A stretch of 64,000 nt of DNA, from NCBI RefSeq assembly GCF_021173675.1, contig NZ_JAIHON010000012.1, positions 295,924-359,923 of the forward strand. The letters are read 5' to 3'. Below, piece by piece: positions 17,324 to 25,629 of this stretch. The number at the start of each line of letters is the position of its first letter. The first letter of the stretch is position 1. The position numbers were made by a program, and so were the translations under genes. The notes beneath the pieces are model-generated. The model did no database searches. It saw only the letters and a program-made list of their open reading frames with translations, and had not been told where the DNA came from. The stretch is from Streptomyces lincolnensis. GTDB taxonomy: Bacteria; Actinomycetota; Actinomycetes; Streptomycetales; Streptomycetaceae.

Positions 17324-17746
17324 ATGCGGAAACGGACCATCGGGATACGCACCCCGTTCGCCGGCGCGGTGGCGGTCATCCTGGCCACCGGACCACTGAC
17401 CGGCGTCGCACACGCTCAAACCGACCTGGACTGCGCCGACTTCGTCTACCAGGAAGACGCGCAGGCGGAGTTCGACCGCGACCCGAGTGACCCGAACCGG
17501 CTGGACGAGGACCAGGGCGTGGACGACGGCATGGCGTGCGAGGTCCTGCCCCGCAGAGGGACGGCCGCCGTGACACCCGCGACGCCTCTCCCGACCCGAG
17601 GTGTCCAGGGCGGCGTCGGCGGCAGTGTGGGACCGGCCGAGTTCCAGCGGACCGTGGGGATCGCTCTGGCGGCCGGGGCAGTCGGTCTCGCGGGGGCGTA
17701 TGTCGTGCGGCGACGGCGCGATGCCGTCGGTTCGCGCAAGGGGTGA
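17324..17746 (+). CDS. Secreted excalibur calcium-binding domain protein
   Basis: The 140-residue protein has a Sec-type signal peptide (basic MRKRTIGIR, hydrophobic core, cleavage near AHA-QTD). An excalibur domain follows: DLDCADF, a DxDxDG-like acidic loop with DPSDPNRLDEDQGVDDG, and MACEVLP, giving the paired cysteines and calcium ligands. A Gly/Pro linker containing LPTRG, a hydrophobic segment and an RRRRD tail end the protein. The tail resembles a sortase signal or membrane anchor, but LPTRG is not a canonical LPXTG motif. Role probably at the cell surface; partner unknown. Confidence 0.82.
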   Translation: MRKRTIGIRTPFAGAVAVILATGPLTGVAHAQTDLDCADFVYQEDAQAEFDRDPSDPNRLDEDQGVDDGMACEVLPRRGTAAVTPATPLPTRGVQGGVGGSVGPAEFQRTVGIALAAGAVGLAGAYVVRRRRDAVGSRKG

Positions 17747-17755
17747 TTCCCCGCC

Positions 17756-18415
17756 TCACGGATCGATGAGGCCCGCCCGGATGGCGTAGCGGGTCAGCTC
17801 CAGGCGGTCGCGCATGCCGAGTTTCTGGAGGAGATTCGCGCGGTGGCGTTCGACGGTCTTGGCGCTGATGAAGAGGAGTTCGCCGATCTCCTTGGAGGTG
17901 TGGCCCTCGGCGACGAGCTTGAGGATCTCCTCCTCGCGCTCGGTGATGGCGCGCTCGGGCAGCCCGTCGCCGCGGTGCAGGCGCTCCAGGTAGGAGCGGA
18001 CGAGGGCGCGTTCGGCGCCGGGGTAGATGAAGGGCTGGTCGCGGACCGCGGCGCGGCAGGCCTCGACGAGGTCCCGGTCGGCGACGGACTTGAGGACGTA
18101 ACCGCTGGCCCCGGCCTTGAGGGCCTCGAAGAAGTACTGCTCGTTGTCGTACATGGTCAGCACGAGCAGATGCAGGCCCGGCAGCCGCCGGGACAGCTCG
18201 CGGGCCGCCTGGAGGCCGGTCATGCGCGGCATCGCGATGTCCAGGACCGCCAGATCGACCTCCTGTGCCCGGGCCAGCTCGACCGCCTCCGCCCCGTCAC
18301 CCGCCTCGGCGACGACCGTGATGTCCGGCTCGCCCTCCAGGATCAGCCGCACTCCCCGCCGGACGAGCGTGTGGTCGTCGGCGAGCAGGACCCGGATCGG
18401 CCCCGGCCCGGGCAT
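17756..18415 (-). CDS. NarL/FixJ-family response regulator
   Basis: Receiver domain with acidic pair LLADDH, phosphoacceptor Asp in AVLDIAMP and conserved Lys in YVLKS, then a LuxR-type helix-turn-helix (ITEREEEILKLVAEGHTSKEIG...SAKTVERHRANLLQKL). 219 residues, the standard size. Its ATG overlaps the stop codon of the upstream kinase gene (TGATG), so the two are translationally coupled. Target genes are unknown; the flanking antiporter and excalibur genes are candidates only by position. Confidence 0.92.
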   Translation of the reverse strand: MPGPGPIRVLLADDHTLVRRGVRLILEGEPDITVVAEAGDGAEAVELARAQEVDLAVLDIAMPRMTGLQAARELSRRLPGLHLLVLTMYDNEQYFFEALKAGASGYVLKSVADRDLVEACRAAVRDQPFIYPGAERALVRSYLERLHRGDGLPERAITEREEEILKLVAEGHTSKEIGELLFISAKTVERHRANLLQKLGMRDRLELTRYAIRAGLIDP

Positions 18416-19461
18416 CACAGGCCGCCCACGGCGGTGAGCGGGACGCTCAGCCGGACGTCCGTGCCTCCGCCGGGCGCGGCCCCGACCGAGAGGACCGCTC
18501 CTATCAGGAGCGCCCGCTCGCGCATACCGCTGATCCCGGCGCCCTCCGGCGCCCCGCCGACACCCCTGCCGTTGTCGCGTACGAGGAGTTCGACACCGTC
18601 GGCGACCGGCCGCAGCCGGATCTCCGCGCGGTCGGCGGCGGCATGCCGGGCGGTGTTGGTGAGGCCCTCCTGGGCCACCCGGTAGAGCACGAGTTCGGAC
18701 TCCTCGGTCAGATGGGGCAGGTCGCCGGCGATCTGGTGGCGGACCGTCAGCCCGTGGGTGGTGAACTCGGCCGCCAGGGACCGCAGGGCGCTGGACAGTC
18801 CCAGTTCGTCCAGGACACCCGGCCGCAGCCGGCGGGCGATCCGGCGGATCTCGTCCAGCCCCGCACGGGTGGCCTCCTGCGCCTGGCCCACCTCCTCGCG
18901 CAGCTCCCCGGGCGCCCGGTCGGCCACCCGCTTGAGCTGGAGGAGGACCGCGGTCAGCGTCTGGCCGACCTCGTCGTGCAGTTCCTGTGCGATGCGGTGC
19001 CGTTCGCGCTCCTGGGCGGAGAGCGCGCGGGCGGCACCCGCGGCGCGTTCGGCCTCCAGCCGGTCGAGCATGGTGTTGTACGTCGTGATCAGCTCGGCCG
19101 TCTCCGCGGGCCCGGCGACGGGCGCGCGGGCTCCCGGCCGGAGCAGGTCGGCGGTGGACATGGCCCCGCCCAGCCGCTTGAGCGGGGCGAGCCCGACCCG
19201 CAGCACGAGCGCGTTGGCGGCCAGCAGCGCCGCGAGGCCGCCGACCACGGCCAGCGCCTCGCCCGGCAGGACGGGGGTCGACACGGTGACCGGTCCCAGC
19301 AGCAGTGCCGCGGCGACGAACAAGCCGACGGCGTTGAGCGAGAAGATCCGCCAGAACAGCGACACGGTTCTCTTTCCGCTCCTCCCGGCCTGCGCACCCG
19401 ACCCCTCCGTGGCCAGCCTCGCAGCCCCCGGCCGGCCCTGCATATCCGTGACGACACCCAT
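18415..19461 (-). CDS. Membrane histidine kinase (HisKA_3 type)
   Basis: Two membrane segments near the N terminus (around LFWRIFSLNAVGLFVAAALLLG and LAVVGGLAALLAANALVLRVG, starting at about residue 35) enclose a very short external loop. A HAMP-like linker follows, then the HisKA_3 box ERHRIAQELHDEVGQTL with the phosphoacceptor His, and an HATPase domain with DNGRGVGG. The tiny sensing loop suggests detection within the membrane. The start is uncertain: the ATG at 19461 is taken, with an alternative at 19503; neither has a strong ribosome binding site. Confidence 0.88.
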   Translation of the reverse strand: MGVVTDMQGRPGAARLATEGSGAQAGRSGKRTVSLFWRIFSLNAVGLFVAAALLLGPVTVSTPVLPGEALAVVGGLAALLAANALVLRVGLAPLKRLGGAMSTADLLRPGARAPVAGPAETAELITTYNTMLDRLEAERAAGAARALSAQERERHRIAQELHDEVGQTLTAVLLQLKRVADRAPGELREEVGQAQEATRAGLDEIRRIARRLRPGVLDELGLSSALRSLAAEFTTHGLTVRHQIAGDLPHLTEESELVLYRVAQEGLTNTARHAAADRAEIRLRPVADGVELLVRDNGRGVGGAPEGAGISGMRERALLIGAVLSVGAAPGGGTDVRLSVPLTAVGGL

Positions 19462-19561
19462 GTCGCCACCGTACGTGTGGGTGGCAGCATGCAGACCGGG
19501 CACTCGTGATCATCAGGAACCCGCGTGCTGTCCGACCGCACCGAGAAGCTAGGGGAGAAAC

Positions 19562-20047
19562 GTGTCTGCTCCACGCCTGAGGGCGACGCCGCTGCCGGGT
19601 ATCGGGGTCCAGTACGACCTCGTCACCCGCGAAGACCGCCATCTGTCCGTGGTGGCGCACCGCGACGGGGCCCGCACGGTGAGCGTGTACCGGGCCGACG
19701 ACCCGGACTCCTGCGCGCAGTCCACACGGCTGACCGGTGCCGAGGCGGGCGCCCTGATCGACGCGCTGAAGCCGTCGCACCACAGCGCGAGCCTGCTCTA
19801 CACCACGGACCTCGGGCTGGTCGCCGAGCGGATCGAGGTCGCCGCGACCTCACGGTGGAACGGGCTGGTCCTGGGCGAGACCAGGATGCGGACCGACACC
19901 GGCGCCTCGGTGGTGGCGGTGCTGCGGCGGGCCGAGGCGATCCCGTCGCCGGCGCCGGACTTCCGGCTGGCGGGCGGGGACACCCTCATCGTGATCGGCA
20001 CCCGTGAGGGCGTCGACGCCGCCGCGGCCATACTCGGGCGGGAGTGA
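19562..20047 (+). CDS. Cation/proton antiporter regulatory subunit (KhtT-like, RCK_C domain)
   Basis: The 161-residue soluble protein has an N-terminal beta-rich domain with the start MSAPRLRATPLPGIGVQYDL, typical of KhtT-like subunits, and a C-terminal TrkA-C/RCK_C domain (LGETRMRTDTGASVVAVLR...GGDTLIVIGTREGV) that binds a nucleotide ligand such as c-di-AMP in other bacteria. It starts at a GTG. The stop is five bases before the antiporter start, so the two genes form an operon. Confidence 0.85.
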   Translation: MSAPRLRATPLPGIGVQYDLVTREDRHLSVVAHRDGARTVSVYRADDPDSCAQSTRLTGAEAGALIDALKPSHHSASLLYTTDLGLVAERIEVAATSRWNGLVLGETRMRTDTGASVVAVLRRAEAIPSPAPDFRLAGGDTLIVIGTREGVDAAAAILGRE

Positions 20048-20051
20048 ACCG

Positions 20052-21305
20052 GTGCATTCCGCGGTCCTGTTGATCGAGTTCGGTTCCATCATCCTCGGCC
20101 TCGGCCTGCTCGGACGGTTCGCCGCCCGTTTCCGGCTCTCGCCCATCCCGCTGTATCTGCTGGCCGGGCTGGCCTTCGGCGAGGGCGGTCTGCTGCCGCT
20201 CGGGGCGAGCGAGGAGTTCGTCGCGACGGGCGCCGAGATCGGCGTCATCCTCCTGCTGCTGATGCTCGGCCTGGAGTACTCGGCCGGTGACCTGGTCACC
20301 AACCTCAAGTCCCACTACCCGGCCGGTCTCGTGGACGGCGCCCTCAACGCCCTGCCGGGCGCGGCGGTGGCGCTGCTGCTGGGCTGGGGCCCGGTGGCGG
20401 CCGTGGTCCTCGCGGGCGTCACCTGGATCTCCTCGTCCGGTGTCATCGCCAAGGTCCTCGGCGACCTGGGCCGGGTCGGCAACCGGGAGACGCCGGTGAT
20501 CCTCAGCGTCCTCGTCCTGGAGGACCTGGCGATGGCGGTCTATCTGCCCATCGTCACCGCGCTGGTCGCCGGCGCCGGGCTGATGGCGGGCAGTGTGACT
20601 CTGGCGATCGCGCTGGGCGCGGCCGGTCTGGTGCTGTTCGTGGCGGTCCGCTACGGCCGGCTCATCTCACGGTTCGTCTCCAGCGACGACCCCGAGAAGC
20701 TGCTGCTGGTCGTACTGGGACTGACGATCCTGGTCGCGGGCATCGCGCAGCAGCTCCAGGTGTCGGCGGCGGTGGGCGCCTTCCTGGTCGGCATCGCGCT
20801 GTCCGGGGAGGTCGCCGAGGGCGCGCACACCCTGCTGAGCCCTCTGCGCGACCTCTTCGCCGCCGTCTTCTTCGTCTTCTTCGGCCTGCACACCGACCCG
20901 GCCAGCATCCCGCCCGTCCTGTTGCCCGCCCTCGCCCTCGCGCTCGTCACCGCGGCCACGAAGATCGCCACCGGCTACTGGGCGGCACGGCGGGCCGGTG
21001 TCTCCGTCAAGGGCCGCTGGCGGGCGGGCGGCGCGCTCGTCGCCCGCGGCGAGTTCTCCATCGTCATCGCCGGACTCGCGGTCAGCGCCGGCATCGAGCC
21101 CTCCCTCGGCCCCCTCGCCACCGCCTACGTCCTCATCCTCGTCGTCCTGGGCCCCCTCACCGCCCGCTACACCGAACCCCTGGCCTCCCGCTGGACCGCC
21201 CGCCGCAGCGGCAAGGCCCCCCGCCCCTCCGGAACCTCGGCACCGGCCGCAGACCCCGGGACGCAGGCGTCGGTGGGGGGTGACGGAGGGACCGGGGTGC
21301 GATGA
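20052..21305 (+). CDS. CPA2-family K+(Na+)/H+ antiporter (KhtU-like)
   Basis: The 417-residue membrane protein has about twelve hydrophobic segments in a Na+/H+ exchanger fold. Conserved features include the early GLLGRFAARF...PLYLLAGLAFGEGGL, LLLMLGLEYS, and VAAFLVGIALSG-like AVGAFLVGIALSGEV. It should exchange potassium or sodium for protons across the cytoplasmic membrane under control of the upstream RCK_C subunit. GTG start with GGGAG overlapping the previous stop codon. It lacks the RCK_N domain of KefB/C, consistent with use of a separate regulatory protein. The divergent two-component pair nearby could respond to the same stress. Confidence 0.88.
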   Translation: MHSAVLLIEFGSIILGLGLLGRFAARFRLSPIPLYLLAGLAFGEGGLLPLGASEEFVATGAEIGVILLLLMLGLEYSAGDLVTNLKSHYPAGLVDGALNALPGAAVALLLGWGPVAAVVLAGVTWISSSGVIAKVLGDLGRVGNRETPVILSVLVLEDLAMAVYLPIVTALVAGAGLMAGSVTLAIALGAAGLVLFVAVRYGRLISRFVSSDDPEKLLLVVLGLTILVAGIAQQLQVSAAVGAFLVGIALSGEVAEGAHTLLSPLRDLFAAVFFVFFGLHTDPASIPPVLLPALALALVTAATKIATGYWAARRAGVSVKGRWRAGGALVARGEFSIVIAGLAVSAGIEPSLGPLATAYVLILVVLGPLTARYTEPLASRWTARRSGKAPRPSGTSAPAADPGTQASVGGDGGTGVR

Positions 21306-21543
21306 CCGACGGTCCGACAGACCGGCGGGGCACTCGGAGCAGCGGGGGCGGAGACGGAGGCAGGGCCTGCGGGGCAGGCGAAGGGGCCGGGACGCGGCAA
21401 CCGACGGTCTGACGGCCCCGCCGTACAAACCCCCGGCCGCCGCCGCTCACGGCCACGCTCCGGCGACGGCCCACACGCCCGGAGTCCTCGTCCCCCGTCC
21501 TCGTGCCCCCGTGTCCCTGGGAAGCCCAAGCCGCCGCGACCCC

Positions 21544-21948
21544 TCACGCCCCGCCCGGCGCCCACCCCTGCCGCCGCAGCACCCCCGACACGTCCGGAGC
21601 CTCGTAGTGCTCGCCCTTGAGGACCTTGCCGTCGGCCCGGCGGGCGACGCGGCCGTCGGGGCCGAGCTTGGTCATGTTGGAGCGGTGGATCTCGGCTATG
21701 ACCGCGTCGAGGTCGATGCCGTGGACGAGGGCGGTGCCGTACGCGACGTAGACGACGTCGGCCAGCTCGTGCGCGAGCCTGTCAAGGGGGCCGGTGATGG
21801 AGACCTCGGCGACCTCCGCGGCCTCCTCCGCGAGGAGTTCGCCGCGGTGGGCGGCCAGCTCGGGCGGGACCTCGGTGGGCGACGTGCGGGCGTCCAGCCC
21901 GAAGGCGAGATGGAATTCACGGACCAGGTCGACGGGCGAAGAACTCAT
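21544..21948 (-). CDS. MazG-like nucleotide pyrophosphohydrolase family protein
   Basis: The 134-residue all-helical protein carries the MazG/PRA-PH metal site: EEAAEVAE followed about 20 residues later by HELADVVYVAYG. These enzymes hydrolyse NTPs or related nucleotides to the monophosphate. The C terminus with NMTKLGPDG...GKVLKGEHYE is typical of a stand-alone actinobacterial group related to phosphoribosyl-ATP pyrophosphohydrolase. The gap downstream (21306-21543), shared with the convergent antiporter gene, shows no further gene. Confidence 0.85.
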   Translation of the reverse strand: MSSSPVDLVREFHLAFGLDARTSPTEVPPELAAHRGELLAEEAAEVAEVSITGPLDRLAHELADVVYVAYGTALVHGIDLDAVIAEIHRSNMTKLGPDGRVARRADGKVLKGEHYEAPDVSGVLRRQGWAPGGA

Positions 21949-22082
21949 GCACCGACATTAACGACCACCACTGACAACCGGCCGACGCAGGACGCCCCCA
22001 CCGCCCCCGGACACCCACGCACGCCCGCCCCTCCCCCGCCGCCCCTGGTCAGCACCGCGCACCGGCTGGCAGGATCACGCGC

Positions 22083-23078
22083 ATGTCCAAGGTGTTCCCC
22101 CGTATCGGCAGGCGCCGGGCCCTGCAAGGTGCCGCCGCCGGGTTCGTCGTTCTCGGGTTGCTGCTGTGGTGGCTGCTGCCCCTGGGCGAGGCCCCCCCGA
22201 GCGGGACGATCACGATCAGTACCGGATCGGAGGCCGGGGTCTACCAGCAGTACGGCACCGAGCTGCGCCCCCAGCTCGCCAAGGACATGCCGGATCTGAA
22301 GGTGAAGCTGCTCACCAGTGACGGGTCGCAGGAGAACGTCGCGCGCGTGGCGAACGGGGACGCCGATTTCGCCATCGTCGCGGCCGACGCCGTGGAGACC
22401 TTCGAGTTCGAGCACCCGGAGCTCGCGGACCGGCTGCGCGGGGTCGCCCGTCTGTACGACGACTACGTCCAGCTCGTCGTGCCGACCGACTCGAGCATCC
22501 GTTCCGTCGCCGATCTGAAGGGCAAGCGCGTCGCCATAGGGCGCCCCAAGTCGGGCGTACGGCTGATCGCCGACCGGGTCCTGGAGGCCTCGGACATCAA
22601 CCCCGGCAAGGACATCACGGCCTCGTCCGAGGGCATCGACACCGGCCCCGAGCTGTTGGGCAACGGCATCGACGCGTTCTTCTGGTCGGGCGGCCTGCCG
22701 ACGAGGGGGCTGGAGGATCTCGCCGACTCGCGGAGCTTCCGGTTCGTACCGATCCGTCCGGCTCTCGTGTCCAAGCTGCACGCCCAGGGCGGCGCCACCC
22801 ACTACTACCGCGCCACCAACATGCCGGAGTCGGCCTACCCCTCGATCCAGAAGGGGGCGACCGTGCCGACGCTGGCGGTCTCCAACCTGCTGATCACCCG
22901 CAAGAGCATGGACCCCCGGCTCACCGAATGGGTGACCCGGACGGTGATCCGCAGCCGCGACGGCATCGGCGGTGTCGTCCACTCCGCCCAGCTCGTCGAC
23001 CTGCGCACCGCGATCTACACCGACCCGCTCCCCCTCCACGACGGCGCCCGCCGCTACTACCGCTCCGTCAAGCCGTAG
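22083..23078 (+). CDS. TAXI-family TRAP transporter solute-binding protein
   Basis: A 331-residue exported protein with a basic N terminus and a single long hydrophobic anchor (about residues 18-34). The TAXI-family core starts at ITISTGSEAGVYQQYG, with DGSQENVARVANGDADFAIV and LKGKRVAIGRPKSGVRL. No TRAP membrane subunits are adjacent, so either a distant transporter uses it or it serves as a sensor ligand-binder. The convergent gluK and gluR genes downstream make a sensory role worth considering, but this is inference. Confidence 0.85.
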   Translation: MSKVFPRIGRRRALQGAAAGFVVLGLLLWWLLPLGEAPPSGTITISTGSEAGVYQQYGTELRPQLAKDMPDLKVKLLTSDGSQENVARVANGDADFAIVAADAVETFEFEHPELADRLRGVARLYDDYVQLVVPTDSSIRSVADLKGKRVAIGRPKSGVRLIADRVLEASDINPGKDITASSEGIDTGPELLGNGIDAFFWSGGLPTRGLEDLADSRSFRFVPIRPALVSKLHAQGGATHYYRATNMPESAYPSIQKGATVPTLAVSNLLITRKSMDPRLTEWVTRTVIRSRDGIGGVVHSAQLVDLRTAIYTDPLPLHDGARRYYRSVKP

Positions 23079-23221
23079 ACCACACCCCGCACTTGGCGTA
23101 CGACGCCCCGGGGGACGGCGGAGAAGGGCTCACGCACAGGACGTACGCACGACGGCGACCGACGGGCCCCATCCCTCACGCGTACGGCGTACGGAACCCG
23201 GTCATCGTGTCGTGCCGCGTC

Positions 23222-24622
23222 TCACCTCAGCGGCCGTGATCGCGGGACCGTCACCGTCACTTTCAGGCCGTGCGGCTCATGGTGGTCGTAGGCGATCGAG
23301 CCGCCGCCCGCGGCCAGCAGGGCCCGGGAGATGGACAGGCCGAGGCCCGAACCCTTGATGTTCTGGTGGCGGCCGCTGCGCCAGAAGCGGTCGCCGACGC
23401 GGGTGAGTTCCTCGTCGGTCAGACCGGGGCCGCGGTCGGTGACCACGACGGTCGAGGCCTCACCGTTGGAGGCGACGATGACCTCGACGGTCTCGTCCTT
23501 CGGTGTGAACTTGACCGCGTTGTCGATGACCGCGTCCAGTGCGCTGGACAGGGTGACCGGGTCGGCCCAGGCGGTCGTGGCCGGGCAGTCCGCCACCAGG
23601 CGTACCCCTTTGGCCTCGGCCGTCGGCGTCCAGGCCGCGACGCGTTCCGCGGCCAGCTCGCCGATGTCGGTGATGCTCAGCGTCGCCTCGGTGTGCTCGG
23701 CCAGGGCCAGGTCGAGCAGGTCGTCCAGGACCTGCGCCAGCCGTTTGCCCTCGGCCTGTACGGAAGCGATCTCCTGGTTGCCCTCCGGAAGTTCGAAAGC
23801 GAGCAGTTCGATGCGCAGCAGCAGCGCCGCGAGCGGGTTGCGCAGCTGGTGCGAGGCGTCGGCGACGAAGGCGCGCTGCTGCTCCAGCACGTCCTCGACG
23901 TTGTCCGCCATCTCGTTGAACGCGAGAGCCAGGCGCCGAAGTTCCGGCGGCCCGCCGGCGGCCGCCACCCGGGACTTCAGAGCACCGCTGGCGATCGCGT
24001 GGGTGGTGGCGTCCAGGACCCGCACGGGCCGCAGCACCCAGCCCGTCAGCCGCAGGGCCGCGCCCACGGCCAGCAGCATCGCGGCGATCTCACCGGCCCC
24101 GATGACCAGCCAGCCGTGCAGGATCCGCGAACGCATCGGCCCGGTGGGCGAGTCGGTGAGCACGACCGCGACGACGTCGCCGTCCCGGATGACCGGCGAG
24201 GCGACCACCAGGCTGTGCCGCTGCCAGGGCCACACCTGCTTGGGGTCGTGACTGCGCCGGCCGGTCAGCGCTTCGTCGAACGCGGCGCGTACCTCGCTCA
24301 CTTCGTTCTCGCCCGGGAGGACGAGACTCGCCGGAGCCTTGGCCATGTCGGTGCCGTTGCGGTAGAAGACGCCCGCGCTGATGCCGTAGACGTCGTGGTA
24401 GCTGGCGAGTTCGCTGCTCAGCGTCTCCCGGCGCTCACTCTGCTCCTCGGGCGGGGCGGTGACGTACTGGGCGAGGGCCGCGAAGCGTGCCGTGTCGTCG
24501 ATCCGGTCGACGACCACCCGCTGCTGCTGGGCGGCCGCCACGCTCGCGGCCAGCGGGATGCCGAGCGCGAGCAGGACGGCCGCCATCAGGACGATGAGCA
24601 GCGGGAGCAGACGAGTGCGCAC
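23222..24622 (-). CDS. gluK: Membrane histidine kinase GluK-like
   Basis: 466 residues: membrane segment 1 (about 5-27), an extracellular sensor region (about 30-155), membrane segment 2 (about 162-187), HAMP, HisKA with phosphoacceptor in DASHQLRNPLAALL, and HATPase with VIDNAVKFTP and TDRGPGLTDEE. GTG start. It follows the response regulator with a nine-base gap. Divergent from gluABCD, this matches the S. coelicolor GluR-GluK glutamate-sensing system as I recall it; the symbol rests on that synteny. Confidence 0.85.
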   Translation of the reverse strand: MRTRLLPLLIVLMAAVLLALGIPLAASVAAAQQQRVVVDRIDDTARFAALAQYVTAPPEEQSERRETLSSELASYHDVYGISAGVFYRNGTDMAKAPASLVLPGENEVSEVRAAFDEALTGRRSHDPKQVWPWQRHSLVVASPVIRDGDVVAVVLTDSPTGPMRSRILHGWLVIGAGEIAAMLLAVGAALRLTGWVLRPVRVLDATTHAIASGALKSRVAAAGGPPELRRLALAFNEMADNVEDVLEQQRAFVADASHQLRNPLAALLLRIELLAFELPEGNQEIASVQAEGKRLAQVLDDLLDLALAEHTEATLSITDIGELAAERVAAWTPTAEAKGVRLVADCPATTAWADPVTLSSALDAVIDNAVKFTPKDETVEVIVASNGEASTVVVTDRGPGLTDEELTRVGDRFWRSGRHQNIKGSGLGLSISRALLAAGGGSIAYDHHEPHGLKVTVTVPRSRPLR

Positions 24623-24631
24623 CCGACCCCG

Positions 24632-25318
24632 CTACGAGCCCGGGGCGACGAGCCGGTAGCCCACGCCGCGTACGGTCTCGATCAGCGCCGGCATGCGCAG
24701 CTTGGCGCGCAGGGACGCGACATGCACCTCCAGGGTGCGTCCGGTCCCCTCCCAGCTGGTGCGCCACACCTCGCTGATGATCTGCTCCCGCCGGAAGACC
24801 ACGCCCGGCCGCTGGGCGAGCAGGGCGAGCAGATCGAACTCCTTGCGGGTCAGCTGGACCACCGAGCCGTCCACGCTGACCTGCCGGGTGGGCAGCTCGA
24901 TCCGCACCGGCCCGAGCCTCAGCGCGCCGTCTCCGGCCCCGTGGGCGTCCTCCTGGGGGGTGCGCCGGCTGACGGCGTGGATCCTGGCCAGCAGCTCCCC
25001 GGTGTCGTACGGCTTGACCACGTAGTCGTCGGCGCCGAGGTTGAGGCCGTGGATGCGCGAGCGCACGTCGGAACGCGCGGTGACCATGATCACCGGCGTG
25101 CTGGTGCGCTTGCGGATCTTGCCGCACACCTCGTAACCGTCCTGGTCGGGCAGTCCCAGGTCGAGGAGAACGACTCCGAAGCCCGCGCCTTCCGGGACGA
25201 GGGCCTGAAGGGCCTCCTCGCCGCTGCGGGCGTGAGTGACGTCGAAGCCGTGCCGCGCCAGTACAGCGGACAGGGCTGCGGCGACATGGTTGTCGTCCTC
25301 GACAAGGAGCAGTCTCAC
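24632..25318 (-). CDS. gluR: OmpR-family response regulator GluR-like
   Basis: 228 residues: receiver domain (acidic pair VEDDN, phosphoacceptor Asp in LLDLGLPDQDG, Lys in YVVKPYD) and an OmpR winged helix (VQLTRKEFDLLALLAQRPG...RTLEVHVASLRAKL...VRGVGYRL). First gene of the gluR-gluK operon and divergent from gluA, which it probably activates in response to external glutamate. The intergenic palindrome and 11-bp direct repeat are candidate binding sites. Confidence 0.87.
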   Translation of the reverse strand: MRLLLVEDDNHVAAALSAVLARHGFDVTHARSGEEALQALVPEGAGFGVVLLDLGLPDQDGYEVCGKIRKRTSTPVIMVTARSDVRSRIHGLNLGADDYVVKPYDTGELLARIHAVSRRTPQEDAHGAGDGALRLGPVRIELPTRQVSVDGSVVQLTRKEFDLLALLAQRPGVVFRREQIISEVWRTSWEGTGRTLEVHVASLRAKLRMPALIETVRGVGYRLVAPGS

Positions 25319-25354
25319 CCAGGCCCCCTTCGTTCATCGGACGTACGATCAGGA

Positions 25355-25377
25355 TGAGTACGCGGAACGCGTACTCA
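25355..25377. promoter_or_regulatory. Perfect 23-bp palindrome upstream of gluR
   Basis: Arms TGAGTACGCG and CGCGTACTCA with a GAA spacer. It starts 37 bases upstream of the gluR ATG, in the 311-bp gap between gluR and gluA. Ten-base perfect arms are far beyond chance, and the centre spacing suits a dimeric regulator. The gap also holds TCCGAT-N4-ATCGGA at 25522-25537. Confidence 0.7.
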
Positions 25378-25544
25378 GGATGGTGCAAAAACGCGAACAC
25401 GCGCGCGGGTGCACATGGCAGTCACGCTGATGGACGAGGACGGCGTCAAGAGGGTTCCGGTTGCGCACGGCTTCCGTTACCCGGCCGATACGCGCCCAGC
25501 TCACAAGTGCTACGACATGTGTCCGATTGCTATCGGATCGTGAT

Positions 25545-25563
25545 CCTCAGATTCCCCTCAGAT
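25545..25563 (+). promoter_or_regulatory. 11-bp-period direct repeat, candidate GluR site
   Basis: CCTCAGAT occurs at 25545-25552 and again at 25556-25563. Two half-sites one helical turn apart in direct orientation is the usual target of OmpR-family regulators. It lies 67-85 bases upstream of the gluA start, where an activator would bind. Confidence 0.55.
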
Positions 25564-25629
25564 GTAATGACGCAGGTGGCATGGGTTACTAAGGTCCTCC
25601 GAAACCGAGGAGGACGGAGCCAGAGAGCG

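Noticed and set aside
21306..21543. Possible small gene between the antiporter and the MazG-like gene
   Set aside because: Frames in both directions are Arg/Pro/Gly-rich with no ribosome binding site; only a loose direct repeat of CCGACGGTC is present.
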